Source: Blumeriella jaapii (Eukaryota; Ascomycota; Leotiomycetes; Helotiales; Drepanopezizaceae). Taken from it: a DNA stretch of 64,000 nt. This document shows positions 22,627 through 35,200 of this stretch, in pieces (within the stretch, counting starts at the first letter, position 1; each line of letters begins with the position of its first letter). Below the pieces are notes generated by a model. The model worked only from the letters and a program-made list of their open reading frames with translations. It was not told the origin of the DNA and searched no databases. Location of the stretch: contig VWND01000073.1 of NCBI GenBank assembly GCA_009599575.1, positions 992,001 through 1,056,000 of the forward strand. The letters are read 5' to 3'. The position numbers were made by a program, and so were the translations under genes.

Positions 22627-22659
22627 ATTGGCGTCGCTATCGAAATTAGCACCGCGAAT
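22627..22659 (+). repeat. 33-bp palindromic motif in family B (B1)
   Basis: Arms are ATTGGCGTCGCT and AGCACCGCGAAT, loop ATCGAAATT. In the protease frame of B it reads I-R-G-A-N-F-D-S-D-A-N, a different frame from that used in family A. The B2 copy is 38896-38928. Confidence 0.85.
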
Positions 22660-22989
22660 AAAATTCGATCTTTTCGCGCTTCGCATAGCGTCGTAAATCT
22701 GCCACAATTAATCAAAGTTTTTGTCACGTTTTACAGCGTCGTTTTAATAGCGAAATTAAATCTTTCGGAAATGTAAATAAAAGATTTTAATACAACGAAC
22801 GTAAAAGACTGTGGGGGGGTAAGATTTCGGCCAATAAAGCTTGCGTTTATTACAGTCTAATAAAACTTAATATTCGGCCAGCCAAGCTTTTCCTAGAATT
22901 ATATTATAATTTCCGAAATTAATAATTAAAAAAAAAGTAAACGATTGTATTTAATTATTAATAATAAAATTAAAAAGCGTAAAATATAT

Positions 22990-23290
22990 AATTAAATAAT
23001 TACGAATTTTATTATATTTTTTTATAGGAAAAAAAGCCGAAAAAAATTAAATTAAAAGTTTTAAAAAAAAAAAGAATTTAATTAGCGCCGAATCGATTAA
23101 CGTATAACCGTTCGTTCCAAAGTCGGCGAGCGCTTTTATTTTATACGAAAAGCTATTTTTAATAAGTATAATAGAAATTGTTAATAAATCGCTACCAAAA
23201 AGCTTTCGAACGTTAAAATAACGTATATCGCGCAACACGCTTAAAAAAAAAGCTTTGCTTAGGCCTGAGCGTTTTTCCGACTGGCGAAAA
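22990..23290 (-). pseudogene. pol: B1 aspartic protease
   Basis: Open over 63 codons (23047-23238). It reads K-A-L-A-D-F-G-T-N-G-Y-T-L-I-D. Gypsy proteases have ALADSGTNG-like active sites here, so the catalytic Asp is kept and the Ser is changed to Phe, a C-to-T change. It lies between gag and RT as expected. The B2 copy near 39300-39530 is more degraded. Confidence 0.75.
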
Positions 23291-24560
23291 AACCTTTAAT
23301 TTTCTCGTATGCGTTTTGAAAATCGTTTGGAAAAGGGTTTTCGTTTTTATTATTATTATCAAAAAGCGAATTTTCGGCCGATTCGATCTCGTTCATATTT
23401 ACCAGCCTAAAAAAGCTTTTGAGTGGAACCGAAGATCGGCCCGTAAAAAGTCGTGCAGATTGGCTTTTCTGAACTTTTTGATATAAAATAAAAAACGAGC
23501 GTTGCCGTTAATTCGATCGAAAAAAAAAAACGCCAAAAAAAGCGTTTTGGCGTGGAAAAAAAGAAAAAACAGCAAAGGGCTAAAAAAAAGCCTGTAAAGC
23601 ATTAAAACGACTTTCGTACGTACGATTTAACTCGTAATACGCTTTGATTAAAAACCTACCACTTTGATAAATAATAAATTTGATCGAAAAGCGATTCGCG
23701 TATAAAATTCGTTTTGTTAATTGATTTTGTTTTTTTTAGCGGACGGCGGTAAACCAATCCTTAAAAATCGTTGTACGCGCTTATTCCAAATGCAGCTTTT
23801 TTTATAAACGCTTTGATATTTTATCGCGAAAAGCGTTTCGAAGCTGTTTATTAATCCGTATTTGTGCGTTCGCTGCGAAAATGGAAAATCGCAGATAAAA
23901 TCGCCAAAAGTCGTCGTGCGTATTTATTGCAAATATTTTAAATTCGTTTTCGGCCTTTTAAACATTTGAAAAATCGGCCAAAAAATCGGCGATTTTTTTA
24001 ATTAATTCTTCGGAAGAAATAAAATCGGAACGGTTTAAAATACGCGGGGTCAGAAACTCTTTTGCCACGCTTTCGGTCTGATCGAATATATAATTTTTGC
24101 GAAATCGATCGCTAGCGAAATAATCGTAGTAAAATTCGAGGTTATCGAAAACTTTAGTTTTTTAATAGCGTGTTTTATAATTTTTATTATTATTTAATTT
24201 AAACTTAAAATTCGGAACGCGCTTTATACGAATTAATCGAAAATCAGCAGATAAATGAAAACCATAGCGTTTAAAAAGCGCGCTAAAATCTTGGCCGTTA
24301 TAAAAAAATTTAAAAAAAATTCGCGAAAAGCGTGGAAATTAACTTGCAGCGTTTGTTAATTAAAATAAAACGTTGCGAAAAAAAAAAAAGCAGCAGATTC
24401 GCGATTGGCAAAAGCATATTCGATAAATTTTATCAAACGCTTTAATTAAAAGGTTTGTCGCAGTCGTATAATTTCCAAAAGTTATCGTTTACGCTTTTGC
24501 GCTTTTTTTAATTAATTTTGCAAAAGTTTCAACTAAATGCTTTCAGCGCTAAGCTATAAG
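23291..24560 (-). pseudogene. gag: B1 gag remnant
   Basis: Coding-strand sequence from the leader to the protease. One stretch of 67 codons (23399-23602) is open but probably not the true frame throughout. A frame near 23480 reads F-F-I-L-Y-x-E/K-V-x-K, and another near 23350 reads N-E-I-E-S-A-E-N-S-L-F, followed by D-N-N-N-K-N-E-N-P-F. I see no convincing zinc knuckle. Its identity rests on position between 5' LTR and protease. Confidence 0.5.
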
Positions 24561-24877
24561 AAAAAAATGGCAAGCGAAATGATTGGCGCTCTGCCTTTTT
24601 TTTTGTTTTTCTTTTTTCGGAGAAAAAACTGTTTTTCAGAAAAAAAAGCTTTTAAGGAAGGCTGCTTTTTCGCTGATTAAAAAAAGAGAGATTAAAATGT
24701 AGTAGCAGAAGCTGAAAAGCTTTGCTAAAAAAAGGATCGTTGAACAAAAGCTATTTTTCGCGAAATACGGAAATAAGCTTTTTTACGACCGGTCGATCAT
24801 TTTGGTATAATTCGTAAGAAATTCGAAAAAAAAAATAGTTTACGCCGTCGCCAGCGTAGAAAAAAAATTGTTAATAA
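24561..24877. other. B1 5' leader
   Basis: About 315 bp between gag and the 5' LTR, AT-rich, with no readable protein. The primer site next to the LTR is too mutated to identify. Confidence 0.5.
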
Positions 24878-25143
24878 TATAACGATTTAATCAGTCGGAG
24901 GGCTGGAAGATTAATCAATTGGTCGCCGTGTTCATATAATATAAAAAACGAGCCTTTGGTTTGTAACAAAGATATTTATTTAGAATTAATAACTGCAGAA
25001 GGCAGAAGTTGCTAAAAAGAAAAAGCCTTTTATATATGAATAGTTTCCATAGTTGATAAGGAGACCCATCAGGAGACCAGGGAGCTTGCAGCTACACGTG
25101 GTTGCTGGGGTGACACGAGGGGCCAAAAGAGTGAGTCGTCACA
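24878..25143 (-). repeat. B1 5' LTR
   Basis: Begins TATAACGATTT and ends GAGTCGTCACA. The outer right end is unmutated (GCTGGGGTGACACGAGGGGC) while the inner left end is RIP-mutated, the mirror image of the other B1 LTR. It carries a CACGTG box near 25095. Confidence 0.92.
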
Positions 25144-25148
25144 ATTTC
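25144..25148 (+). repeat. Right target-site duplication of B1 (ATTTC)
   Basis: Perfect match to 18707-18711. Confidence 0.9.
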
Positions 25149-26750
25149 GACCAAAATCTTTTTACCGAATAAGCAAAATCGGGCCATTTTTTTTAAACAG
25201 ACTTCGTATCGTTCGAAAAAATAAAAAAATATTATATCGAAATTATTAGTATTTCCTCGAGCATTAACCGGATCACGATAAAACTTTTAAAAACTTATTA
25301 GAAAAAAATCAAAACCGTTATATATAATTTATTTAACCGCTGCTTCGCAACGAACCACTTTCCGACCTTTTAAAAGCTGGCCGAAATAACTATAATAATT
25401 AAAACCGATAAACGAAACAAATTCTTTTTACGCTTATAACGTCCGATCGTTTTTTTTTTTTGCATATTCAAAAGCTTCGAAAAAATTATTACTAGCAAAA
25501 TCGCGTAAATAACGCTTACGACCGGCCTGCTTAATTTATAATATAAAAGCGCTTTTCCGAAACGCTTTGCTTTCGATTTAATAACGTATTTTACGGCCGA
25601 TATCGAAACTACGTTCGCCGTAAAAAAACATATTACGATTATTATTTTAAACGTGCAAAACGCGTTCGACGCCGTTTTAATTCGACGCCTGCTTAAAAAA
25701 ATAACCGAGCAAAAATAACTTTTTTTATTTTTTTTATTAATCAAATCGTTTTTTACGAAACAACGAATGCAAATACGATTCGAAAAAAAAACCATCGATT
25801 TTAGCTACGTTTACTACGGCATTTTTTAAAAATCGCCATTTTCTTCGGTTTTATATATATTATATTTAGCAGAATTGCTTAATTAAAACTTTATTTTTCG
25901 TTTTAAATACGCAAACGATATATTAATTTATCGTATTTTATATAGCTTAAATAATAATATCGAGCTATTTGCGAAAAACGTTCGCGATATTTTCGAATAA
26001 AAAAACAAACACAAAATCGTTTTCGCGTCGAAAAAAATCGAAATAATATATATTATTACGCAAAATAATAATTACGCTTTTCCGATTATAATCGACGACA
26101 AAATTACGATTTTTTATATTATTACAACGAAAAAAAACGAGCAATTCGCGCTGCGTTAATTAAAAGTTTAATTCGATCGAAAATTTACTTTTAAACGATA
26201 CGTTAAAAAACGCGCAAGCAAAATATAATAAACGGCGTAATATATTAAAAGCTTCGGCCGAATTAATAATAGCCTTTCGGCCAACGCGCTGCGAAAAGCA
26301 ATAATTATTTGTATTTTTTTTTCGATACTATTTAAAACCGAAATTTAATACGTAAGCCGTACGAAACCCGAACGCCGAACCGAACGAAACAGCCAAATTA
26401 ATATCCGTTTCGGCGGTTATATCGATCTGATACAAAAAAACTATTATTTTAGCCGTACGAAAAATACTTTTTATATAACGCACCATTTTTCTTATTATAA
26501 TAATACGAAACGCAAGTTTTTTCTTCGCAAACGCGGTTTTAAAAAAAACTAAAATACGCTTTGCGATAAAATTACAAATCGTAAACGAAACGCATTTTTT
26601 AATTTAACGCATTTTTATTTTAATAATCTTTCGAAGCAAATACGCGGATATATATATAGCCGCTAAAACGAAAATCCAGCGTTTCGGCGATATTTTTCTA
26701 TAAATTTTACGATTTAAACTGATTTTTCCGCATTTTTCGCCCGGCAGCCG
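25149..26750 (+). pseudogene. LINE reverse transcriptase
   Basis: The RT of the Tad1-type ORF2. It reads K-L-L-K-T-Y and F-N-R-C-F-A-T-N-H-F-P-T-F near 25280-25370, K-L-A-E-I-T-I-I near 25375, and the catalytic Y-A-N-D-I-L-I-Y near 25905 (YADD with Asp changed to Asn). After that come H-K-I-V-F-A and I-I-I-D-D-K-I-T-I. The thumb reads F-D-R-K-F-T-F-K-R-Y-V-K-K-R-A-S-K. The LINE-type RT and its following Tad1 thumb make the assignment firm. A 141-codon open frame on the opposite strand (25370-25795) is a shadow. Confidence 0.8.
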
Positions 26751-27049
26751 CATCGATTTTATTATAAGCGTTAAAAAAAAAAAGCCGCGGAAAATTTTAA
26801 AAAATAATAGGCAAAACTACTTTCCGGAAACGTTACGATTTTTTTCGAACGATTGCGAAAAATATAAAAACGGCGCTTATTTCGTAAATTACGAATACGT
26901 TATATATTAAAACCGCAGGCAAATAACGTTTAAATACGGCTCGATAAACGACCATTTTTACGTTTTCGACGCAAAAAAGCGATAAAAATATAAAAAAGCT
27001 TGCAAAAAAACTACGAGTATACTAGCCGAAATACGCACGCAAAAGCTAT

Positions 27050-27740
27050 AAATATATATCGATAATATTTTAATAATTTAAAAAATACGCGGAATACTTT
27101 TTTTTTCCTTTTAATAAGCTTTTCTGGCCTGCCAAAAAATAATAAAAACATACGACGTAAAAGTCAAATAAGCATCGGATTATATAAGTATCGAAAGCAA
27201 CAAAGCCGCCGATAAACTAGCAAATACAAATGCAAAAAAAAACCTTTTAAAATAAAAGTTTTGCGTCCGAACCGATTATAAATAAAATACGCTCCGATTT
27301 TAAAAAAAATGCGAAATTCGCATCGAAGCCGCTAATAAAAAACAGTTAGCAAAAAGCTTTTACGGAATTATAAATAATAAAATCCGATTTACGCGGTTAA
27401 ATTTTTGCTAAAGCTCGATATACCGAAACGACTGTTTTACTATTATTTAGCGACCAAAACTATTTATAAAAATTATAAATAATATTACGTCAAATATAAT
27501 TACACCGACGCTAAACTGCGTTGTAAATGCAAAAAGTTCAAAACCTTATTATATTTAATATTATACCGCCGCGCGATTAAACGTTTTTTTAATTAGTCTA
27601 AGAAAATTCGACCAAACGCTTTTTTCCGAACCGAGCGAAAAGCCGTAATATTTTTTAAAAACCTGTTTTGCGAGCCAAAAGATTTTATAACGTTTTTACG
27701 CGTTATTATTACAATCTTTCAAATATAACCAATTCTGCTA
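27050..27740 (+). pseudogene. LINE RNase H and C-terminal Cys motif
   Basis: The ORF2 end. The last RNase H box is at about 27160-27230, with E/S-S-N-K-A-A-D-K-L-A-N-T, equivalent to GNExADxLA of LINE RNase H. A C-terminal region at about 27500-27690 reads L-R-C-K-C-K-K-F, then Y-R-R-A-I-K-R-F-F-N, and L-F-C-E-P-K-D-F-I-T-F-L-R-V. This is the CxCG...H...C tail and the conserved end of Tad1 ORF2. The presence of RNase H is typical of Tad1 among fungal LINEs. Confidence 0.75.
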
Positions 27741-28262
27741 CATATATATTATTTGCTTTAATCGATTGCAGCTCGAACAAAATAAATTGCGTACGGCCGC
27801 GCGAAGCGACGTTACAACGGAGCGAATACTAATTTACACATTTATATAACGGATAATTTTTTATTTTAATAAGCGCAAATTTATTTTTCGCTTTTAATTT
27901 TTAAATTCGGATATTTAAATATTGCTTTTCTTTTTTTTTTTTCGGCTTATTAGCTATACTATTATGCGTTTCCACGCAACCGACAAATTATATTTTAATC
28001 GATGCCGTATATATACTTTTTAAGCTTTTTTTTTTTTTAAGCTTTACGCTTATATTTTTCATTAACGAACTATCGCAAAAAGCGGCGAAAAGCGTAAACG
28101 ATAGCAGTTTTAACTGTACCAACACGAACTGCTTTCGGGATCGTATTTTGTATTTAATTCCTTAGCTTAACACGTTTCCGTATCCCCTGGAAGGTCCTAG
28201 AAGGGCAGCCTCTCGGCTGCACTCCGCTAGACGTTAATCAATACTACTACTACTACTACTAC
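27741..28262 (+). other. LINE 3' untranslated end
   Basis: No reading frame. The last 120 bases (about 28140-28240) are nearly unmutated, for example CCCCTGGAAGGTCCTAGAAG, in contrast to the RIP-damaged body. It ends in the TAC tail. Confidence 0.7.
28242..28262 (+). repeat. (TAC)7 tail at the LINE 3' end
   Basis: Seven perfect TAC units directly at the junction to A3. Non-LTR elements often end in a short simple repeat instead of poly-A, generated by slippage at target-primed reverse transcription. Confidence 0.85.
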
Positions 28263-28269
28263 CGCAAAT
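28261..28269 (+). repeat. Cut 33-bp palindrome at the LINE/A3 junction
   Basis: ACCGCAAAT is the outer nine bases of the arm AGCACCGCGAAT of the motif found uncut at 12661-12693 and 55834-55866. The LINE tail replaces the rest. The first two bases are shared with the TAC tail. Confidence 0.75.
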
Positions 28270-30110
28270 AAAATTAGCTAATATTAATATTTTTAATTAT
28301 TAATTCGAAAATAAAAGTTCCGAAGATTTCGTTTTCGTATTAAACAAATCCGACCTATACATCCTACCTTTTTGTATTAACATCAGCATTTTTTACAAGC
28401 GCAAAACTGATAAAATACGATTTGTAAATCTTAGCGAATCCGGTGAAAATATTTCCGAAAAAATAAACGATTAATTCGAAAAAACGAAGTAATAAAACTA
28501 TTTTAATTAATTATTAACGAATTCGAAGAATTTATCACCGGCCGATTTTCCAGCTTATTATTTGGCAGCCGATTTATAAAAAAACGATTTAATAATTTAG
28601 CAATCGGAATCTAATTTTTATTAAAAAAAAAAAAAGATTTTATACGAAATCTTACGCAACCGAAAAAAAGCTATAGCTTTCGACTTTACCGAAATAAGCT
28701 AATTTAGTTTTAACATTACGTTTTATATCGATATTAAAACCGTATTTTACGAAGCCTAGCAAAAAAAAACCTTTTTAATTTTTAAAATCTTTCAAAATAA
28801 AATAGTCGAAATGCTAAAAAAACGAATTAAACAAAAAATCTTCGAATTCTGCTACGGCCTATATAAAAACAAATGGTTTATTATTACGAAAAAAAAAAAG
28901 CATTTATAAACTTATTACCGTAATCGTCGAAATAAACAAAATAACGATACGAAACGCTAATATATTATTTAACGTCGATTAATTTTCAAACGAATTCGCA
29001 AAATTAACGATCGCTTTCTTTTTCGATCTGTTTTCCGGCTACGACCATTTAGTATTTAACCTACGATTTCGAAATATAACGGCAATTCAAATACTAATCG
29101 GTTTACTGCGTATAACGAAAGTATTTATAAAAGCTATTAATTTAATCGCTTAATTCGTAAAAGTCGTATATAAGATTTTTATAATTTGCATTTTTAATAT
29201 CGCTTTTTTTTTACGTTAACGACGTCGAAATAAAAAGCTTCAAATTATATTATAATAATAAAAAGATTTTTTTTAAAATTCGGCGTTATATAATAAAATA
29301 TATTTAAAATATCGATAAAATTATAATTTGCTTCGAAAAAGCCAAAGCTATTATTAGCCTTCGATTAAAATTTTGTATACCCGAAATAAATATCGTTAAT
29401 TATATAATTAATAACGTTGGCCGCTATTTTCAACGAAAAAAAATTAAAAAAATCTGCGAATAAAAAAAATATAAAAATATTACCGAAGCCAAAGCTTTTA
29501 TTAGCGTTATAATTTATTATCGCAATTAAATTAAAAACCTTTTTTAAAAAGCTGCATTTATTTACGCTACGATAAAAAAAAAATCGATTTCGTTTAAAAA
29601 AAAAAACAAAGCAAAATTATAAAAGTTTTTTAAAAACGATTATTTATCGGCTTTATCGCTTATGCGAATCGATTACAGCCTAAACGCAAAAAAAATTATT
29701 CTGATTATCGACGCTAATATTTTCGGTTGAAAAGCTATATTATAACAAATCGACGAAAACAAAAAACGGTATTTTTTACGATTCGAAAGCGGCTTATAAT
29801 CCTTTGCGAAAATACGCTACGATATTATTAAACAAAAATATCGAAGCGTTTTTAAAATAATAAAAAAAATAAAAAGCGAATTATACGGCGTACATTTTAT
29901 TTTAAAAACAAACGCAAAAGTTTTTGTCGACTAATTAAATAAAAAAGCTAATAATTTGCCAAAAGCATTTATTATTAATTAAATAATTTAAATGCGATTT
30001 ATAAATTTCGAAATCAAATATATTAAAAAAACAATTAATATAGCGGCAAACGGCCTTTCCAGAAAAAAACGCTTTTATCCGTCTAACTTCGCTAAATAAA
30101 ACGAATAAAA
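28270..30110 (+). pseudogene. pol: Family A reverse transcriptase and RNase H (A3 copy)
   Basis: Same domain pair as in A1. The palm box reads F-Y-V-N-D-V-E-I-K-S at about 29205-29235 (YVDD with the first Asp changed to Asn). The RNase H begins M-R-I-D-Y-S-x-N-A-K-K-I-I-L near 29660 and ends F-I-N-F-E-I-K-Y-I near 30005. Its N-terminal segment is missing because the LINE cut the element inside a 33-bp palindrome. Confidence 0.75.
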
Positions 30111-30182
30111 TATCGACGAATAAATCGCTAACGAAATCGGCTGTTTCGCTATCTGCGCTTTGAATTTTACAAAGCCAAAACT

Positions 30183-30215
30183 ATTCGCGTTATTATTTCG
30201 GCTGATATCGCGAGT
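30183..30215 (+). repeat. 33-bp palindromic motif, pol linker copy 2 (A3)
   Basis: Arms are ATTCGCGTTATT and GATATCGCGAGT, loop ATTTCGGCT. Counterpart of 10716-10748, reading F-A-L-L-F-R-L-I-S-R-V in the pol frame. Confidence 0.88.
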
Positions 30216-30245
30216 AAAAAACATTAATTTTCGAGCCGAAAAAAC

Positions 30246-30278
30246 ATTCGCGTTATTATTTCGGCTAATACCGCGAGT
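30246..30278 (+). repeat. 33-bp palindromic motif, pol linker copy 1 (A3)
   Basis: Arms are ATTCGCGTTATT and AATACCGCGAGT, loop ATTTCGGCT. Again 63 bp from its neighbour. It reads F-A-L-L-F-R-L-I-P-R-V. Confidence 0.88.
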
Positions 30279-31720
30279 AAATTTAACCGAAAACGATCGA
30301 AATAAGCCGACTAACGACGAAAATAAACTTTTAATCAATAATTATAAAATCGAAAATTTTTATTTAATCGCATATTATTTAATTATTGTATTTAAATTAT
30401 TTAGCGTATTAAATTATCAATTTAAATTATTTAAAAACCAAGCTTTCGATTATATTTTAGCCGACAGAAAGTTATATAAAATAAAAAATAATATATATTA
30501 AAAACGCTTAGTAATAAATAATAAAACCGATAAATTTTAAATTATAAAAAAAACCTACGAAAAAGTGTTTTATAAAAAAGCTAAAGCCATTTATTACCGA
30601 ATTAAAAACGATTTTTAATAAAAAAAATATTTCGAAAACTGCAAAACCTTCGTTAAAAGCTACATTTTTTATTAAAAACGAAAACTTGGCCGAAAAAAAA
30701 ACTTATTATATCCGATATAATTTTCTGAAATTTAAAAAAAAATTAATCTCGACGTTATACGCGTATTAATTACCGATCGCGATTATATATATTTTGTATT
30801 TATTATTAACGATTTATCCGAATAGCTTGAAAAAAAACTTTTCCGAAACGCTATTTCCGAAGCTATAGCGATTTTTTTTTAAAAAAATATAATATATCGA
30901 TACGATTTATTTAATAAATTAAACGTCGATAATAAATCCGAAAACAAAAGCGTTATCGAGACTTTTATAAAAAAATACGGGATTTAACGCATTTAAATCT
31001 TAGTTTATAATTCGAAAAGCAACGGATTCGTTAAACAAAATTATAAAAATATTTTCGACGATTTTTCAAAAGCTATTCGAAAAAGTTATAAGCGTTAATC
31101 GCGGAAATTCTCGGAAATGCTTTTTGCTATACGCATATATATACACGCTTTTATTAAAATAATTCCATTTTTTATTTAATACGGCAAAAACGCCCGACTG
31201 CTTTTAAAAACAAAATGGCTTATATAAAAGCTTTATAACGTGGTTAAAATAAAAACGAAAACAGATTTATTAGTAATAAAATCTAAACAGTTAAATTACC
31301 GCGATATAAATATAAAAAAAATAATCTTTAAAAAAAAAAAAGTATAAAAAAGCAATTAAAAAAGTTTGAAATAAAACCAAAATTTAAAAAAAAACGCTAA
31401 TTAAAAAAAAAGATTTGATTTTAGTTTACGACGTTTAACGCGCTATTAACAAATCGGCCGATATTAAACTTAATTATAAATAGCTCGGATCTTACGAAAT
31501 ATACGAAGCCGAATTAAATAAAAGTTATTACAAATTTACGAAATTCGATAAAACAAAACTAAAAAAAACGTTCGCCGCCAACCGATTAAAACGATTTTAC
31601 AAAACCAGCAAATTTATTTTTTAGATTTTAATTTAAACAGCGACTTCGATTTTAGCGAATCCGACGACGACTTCGATCAAAGCGATTATATTTCTGAAAA
31701 AAAAAAACCTTTTAAAAAAG
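30279..31720 (+). pseudogene. pol: Family A integrase (A3 copy)
   Basis: The first 75 codons remain open with the linker (30160-30501), reading N-L-T-E-N-D-R-N-K-P-T-N-D-E-N and D-Y-I-L-A-D-R-K-L-Y-K. The core lies at about 30740-31150 with I-N-L-D-V-I-R-V and Y-I-Y-F-V-F-I-I-N-D-L-S-E. The far end near 31460-31600 holds G-S-Y-E-I-Y-E-A-E-L-N, a basic DNA-binding-type tail. The frame is broken by stops mainly at former Trp and Gln codons. Confidence 0.7.
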
Positions 31721-31739
31721 TCTGAAAACAGCCGAACGA

Positions 31740-32250
31740 TAACTCCGCTGCTAAAACTATAATTCAAATCGTAATTCTATTTATAATCGAAAAAAAAAAA
31801 GTGTTTATAAAATTGTTTACTAATTATTTTATTATTTTTATTATTTATTATTTTTCTTTTTATTATATATTATTTTATTATTTTTGTTTTGCTTGCTTAT
31901 ATACAATTTAATTATTCTGTTTTATATACGCTGTTTATTCTAAAAACCTTTTTTTATATTATTTAAAATATTTATTATACTTTTTTTTATTTAATTATAC
32001 TTTTGTTTATTAAAACAAAGGTTTTGTATATATTTAAGCCGCAATTCTGATACATTTATATTATTCGCATATTTTACGAAAACTATTTTTTATGCATTTT
32101 ATTATTTGCTATTTTTTGTATTATTTACTTTTTTCGCTGTTCTGAACAAATGCCTGCCTGAACAATTATAATTTTTTAAAAAAACAATATACGAATCTTC
32201 GTAATTTTTATATACAAATATTTTATAATTCTCGTATTTTTTTTTATTTT
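31740..32250. other. A3 spacer between integrase and ORF3
   Basis: Highly AT-rich, no coherent frame; homologous to 8661-9200 in A1. Confidence 0.5.
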
Positions 32251-35200
32251 TTTTTAACAAATATAATATATCTTTTTAATTAACAAATTTATCGATATTA
32301 TATCGTTTTTTAAGCAAAGCGTTGCCAAACCTAATAAATTTATTTTTAATTTATTTTAAAACGGAATTATTATACGCAATTTTTTCGAATTCAAACAAAT
32401 ATATAATACCGCTATTTCAAATTAATAAGCAGCTTTCGTAAAAACGTTTATAAAACAATTCGATATAATAACTGAAAACGTTAACGAATTTTTATTCGAT
32501 TACGAAAGCTTCGTTAAAACTAAATTCGTTCGCAAAAATTTTAATTACGATAAATTTCTGCTAAATTACGATAACGTTTTAAAAGCTTTCGCCGAAGCAA
32601 AAAAAACTCGAAATAATAAAAAAAAAATAACAGATCGAATATTGCGCTTTTTATTAAATTAATAAAAAAAAAATATTTAAAAATACGTTTTTAGCAAAAT
32701 CACCGGTATTATTCCATTTCGGCATTTCGCTCGCTTTTTCGAAATTATTACCTTTACGAAAAAAAAAGTTTGGATATTAAACGCTTATATTTTTAAAACG
32801 CAAGCTTTAAAAGCTAATAATTTAAAAGCCCGCAGATTTACAGATTTTTTTATAACTGTTTGCAAATTAATCGACGACGTTATATAATTATCGAAAAAAG
32901 TTTTAATCGGCTGCGAAATTTTAAATTTAATTTTTTTTTAAAATAAAAAACTAAACGTCGCTAAATACGGTATTTTTATACCGAAAGAAAAAAACGAAGC
33001 TATTTCGATATTTTAAATTTACGACGACGAAAAAAACGAAAAAGCTAATATTATTTTCGTTTAATTCGAAAAAATATACGCGATAATAATTAACATTTTT
33101 AAAATAATTAAAACAATTCGAAGATTTTTATTTTTAATTATCGAAAACGAATCCGAAAACGAAATTAAAAACGTAATAGCAAACAACCGCTTATTCGAAT
33201 ATAAAAAATTTATTATATTTATAAAAACGATTTTAAAAAAAATAAAAATAAAATACGTAAAAAAACGCGCCGATATTTCCGAAATCTTTTTTATTCGGAA
33301 AAAAAAGCTATTCGCGTCGCTAAAAAAAAAAGCACCGCGAATAAAAACAGCCGGAAATCGACGCCGAATTATAATTTTTAAGTTAATTAATAAAAAACGC
33401 GACGATTTTACGAAATCAAATTTAAAAAATACCGGTATTTCGAAAAAAAAAGATTTAAACGATTTTGAATTTGATTTTTCGAAATTAAATACGCAAATAT
33501 CAAAAACGCTTGCTGCGTTTAAAAACGTCGTACCGCTAATATTTCAGATTTTAATAAAAATATTTAAAATTTCGATTATTATACGATTCGATCGAAAAAA
33601 TCTAAAAAAAAATATCGAAATTATCGCGGAAAAAATTATATAAAAAGCATAAAATTAAATTATTTTATTTAAAACTTTCGTTTTCGACGATAAAACGATT
33701 TAAAAGTTTTATTTCGACACTTTTATATAAAAATCAAATAAATCCGTTAGTTTTTTTCTTTTTGCTTCGAACGAAAATTAAATTAAGCTTTTTTCGGAAA
33801 ACTGCAAATATAATACGCCGAAACAAATAAAAAAAACTTTTAAAAACGATAACCCGTTTTTATTCGAGCTTTTTTTCGTTAAAAAACTCCGATTTTTTAA
33901 TTTCGTTTTTACAAATAACGTTAACGCTAAAAAAAACGGCAAATTCTGCTATTTTTATATGCGTTATTACGCGGCGTATTACGATTTAATTATAAAAAAA
34001 ATCGACGTTATCGGCTTTATTAATCGATTCGCTGTTATTAAAAATTCGGATTACGACGTATTCGAAATTAATTTTAATAATTAATTTATATTCCGACGAA
34101 AAACTGCGAAAACTATTTAAGCACGTATTAAAACTTATTTAAGCTACGCAAATTTCAAAACAAATCTTAAAGTTTTTAACGCGATTATAAAGCTCGATTA
34201 AAACGTAAAAAAATAAAAGCAATAAATATTTCTAAAAGCCGATTTTTCTAGCTTTTCGACCGAAAATATATTTTAAAATCTATTTGAATTAAGCTGCGAA
34301 TTCGTTAATTACGTAAGGTTTTATAACGAAAAAAACAAACCACTATTGTATTTTATAAAAAAAAAAAAAATTATATATAAGCATTATTTTCGACTAGTTA
34401 AAATCCAAAAAGCGCTTATAATTTTTTTCGCTAATATATTTTACAATTTTATTTAACAAGCTTTTAAAATACATCCCGGCTTTTACTTCGCTGTTTTAAT
34501 TATCCGAAATTTTAAAAACTGCCGTTTTATAATATATTTTAACGTTCCGATCGCTTTAGGTTTCGCTGGTTCCGACCGTATTACAATTATAAAATTCGAT
34601 ATCGCCGATTTAAAAAAAAAAAAAAAAATCGAAAACTTTACCGACGCCATTTTCGATTATTACGTTCTGCTTATATTCGTATATAATTCGGAAATAATCG
34701 AAGCTTATTTGCAATTATATTACGACGCCAAGCTAATTAAAATTATTTAAAAAAGCCCAGCTTTTTCGTATTTCAGCGCGTTTAAAACAATAGCCTCGGC
34801 TATTTTATCGAATTATAAAACCGAAAGCTACGAAATAAAAAATAAAATAACTTTTATTAGCTTTTCGATTAAGCAAAAAGTTTTCGTTAGATTCAAAACC
34901 CAAAAAACCGACGGCGCGATACTAATTTATTCGAATAATTATACGGCGCAAAAATACAAAAACCATTTCGAAAACGACGCTTCGATAAGCCATTTGATAT
35001 TATTTATATTAAAGCGAAAGCAATTATAGCATTTTCGGTAGTTTCGATTACAAACGATTATTTTCGAATTATTTCGTAAAATAATTTTTTTTATAAGCTT
35101 CGGAGCTTTTTTAAAAATATTCGTCGGCAAACAACCGTAATCCGATCTATTAGTTTTACGCGAAGCAAAAGCGTTAATCGGTTTTAATTATAACAAACTA

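Larger units (their letters stand above)
18712..25143 (-). mobile_element. Gypsy family B, complete copy 1 (B1)
   Basis: A full-length 6,432-bp Ty3/Gypsy on the minus strand, bounded by LTRs 18712-18978 (3') and 24878-25143 (5') and flanked by perfect ATTTC duplications. On the coding strand it has gag, protease, RT, RNase H, integrase and a chromodomain-like tail. It interrupts the LINE ORF2. All coding parts carry RIP stops. One 33-bp palindrome lies between protease and RT. Confidence 0.93.
16309..28262 (+). mobile_element. Tad1-type LINE, split by B1
   Basis: A non-LTR retrotransposon on the plus strand. Parts present are 16309-18711 and 25144-28262, separated by the B1 insertion. It shows a gag-like ORF1 with zinc knuckles, an endonuclease with the GDFNAR box, a reverse transcriptase and an RNase H, the layout of fungal Tad1 elements. 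The 3' end is a (TAC)7 tail. The 5' end is missing because A1 sits in ORF1; the rest may lie left of the window. The 3' untranslated end is nearly free of RIP. The LINE itself is inserted in A3. Confidence 0.85.

Noticed and set aside
25370..25795. Open frame of 141 codons on the minus strand, the longest in the window
   Set aside because: Lies antisense to the LINE reverse transcriptase, which is identifiable by several motifs. Antisense frames stay open because RIP stops fall on the sense strand.
28242..28262. TAC repeat as a host microsatellite
   Set aside because: It sits exactly at the LINE 3' end and the A3 junction, as expected of a LINE tail.
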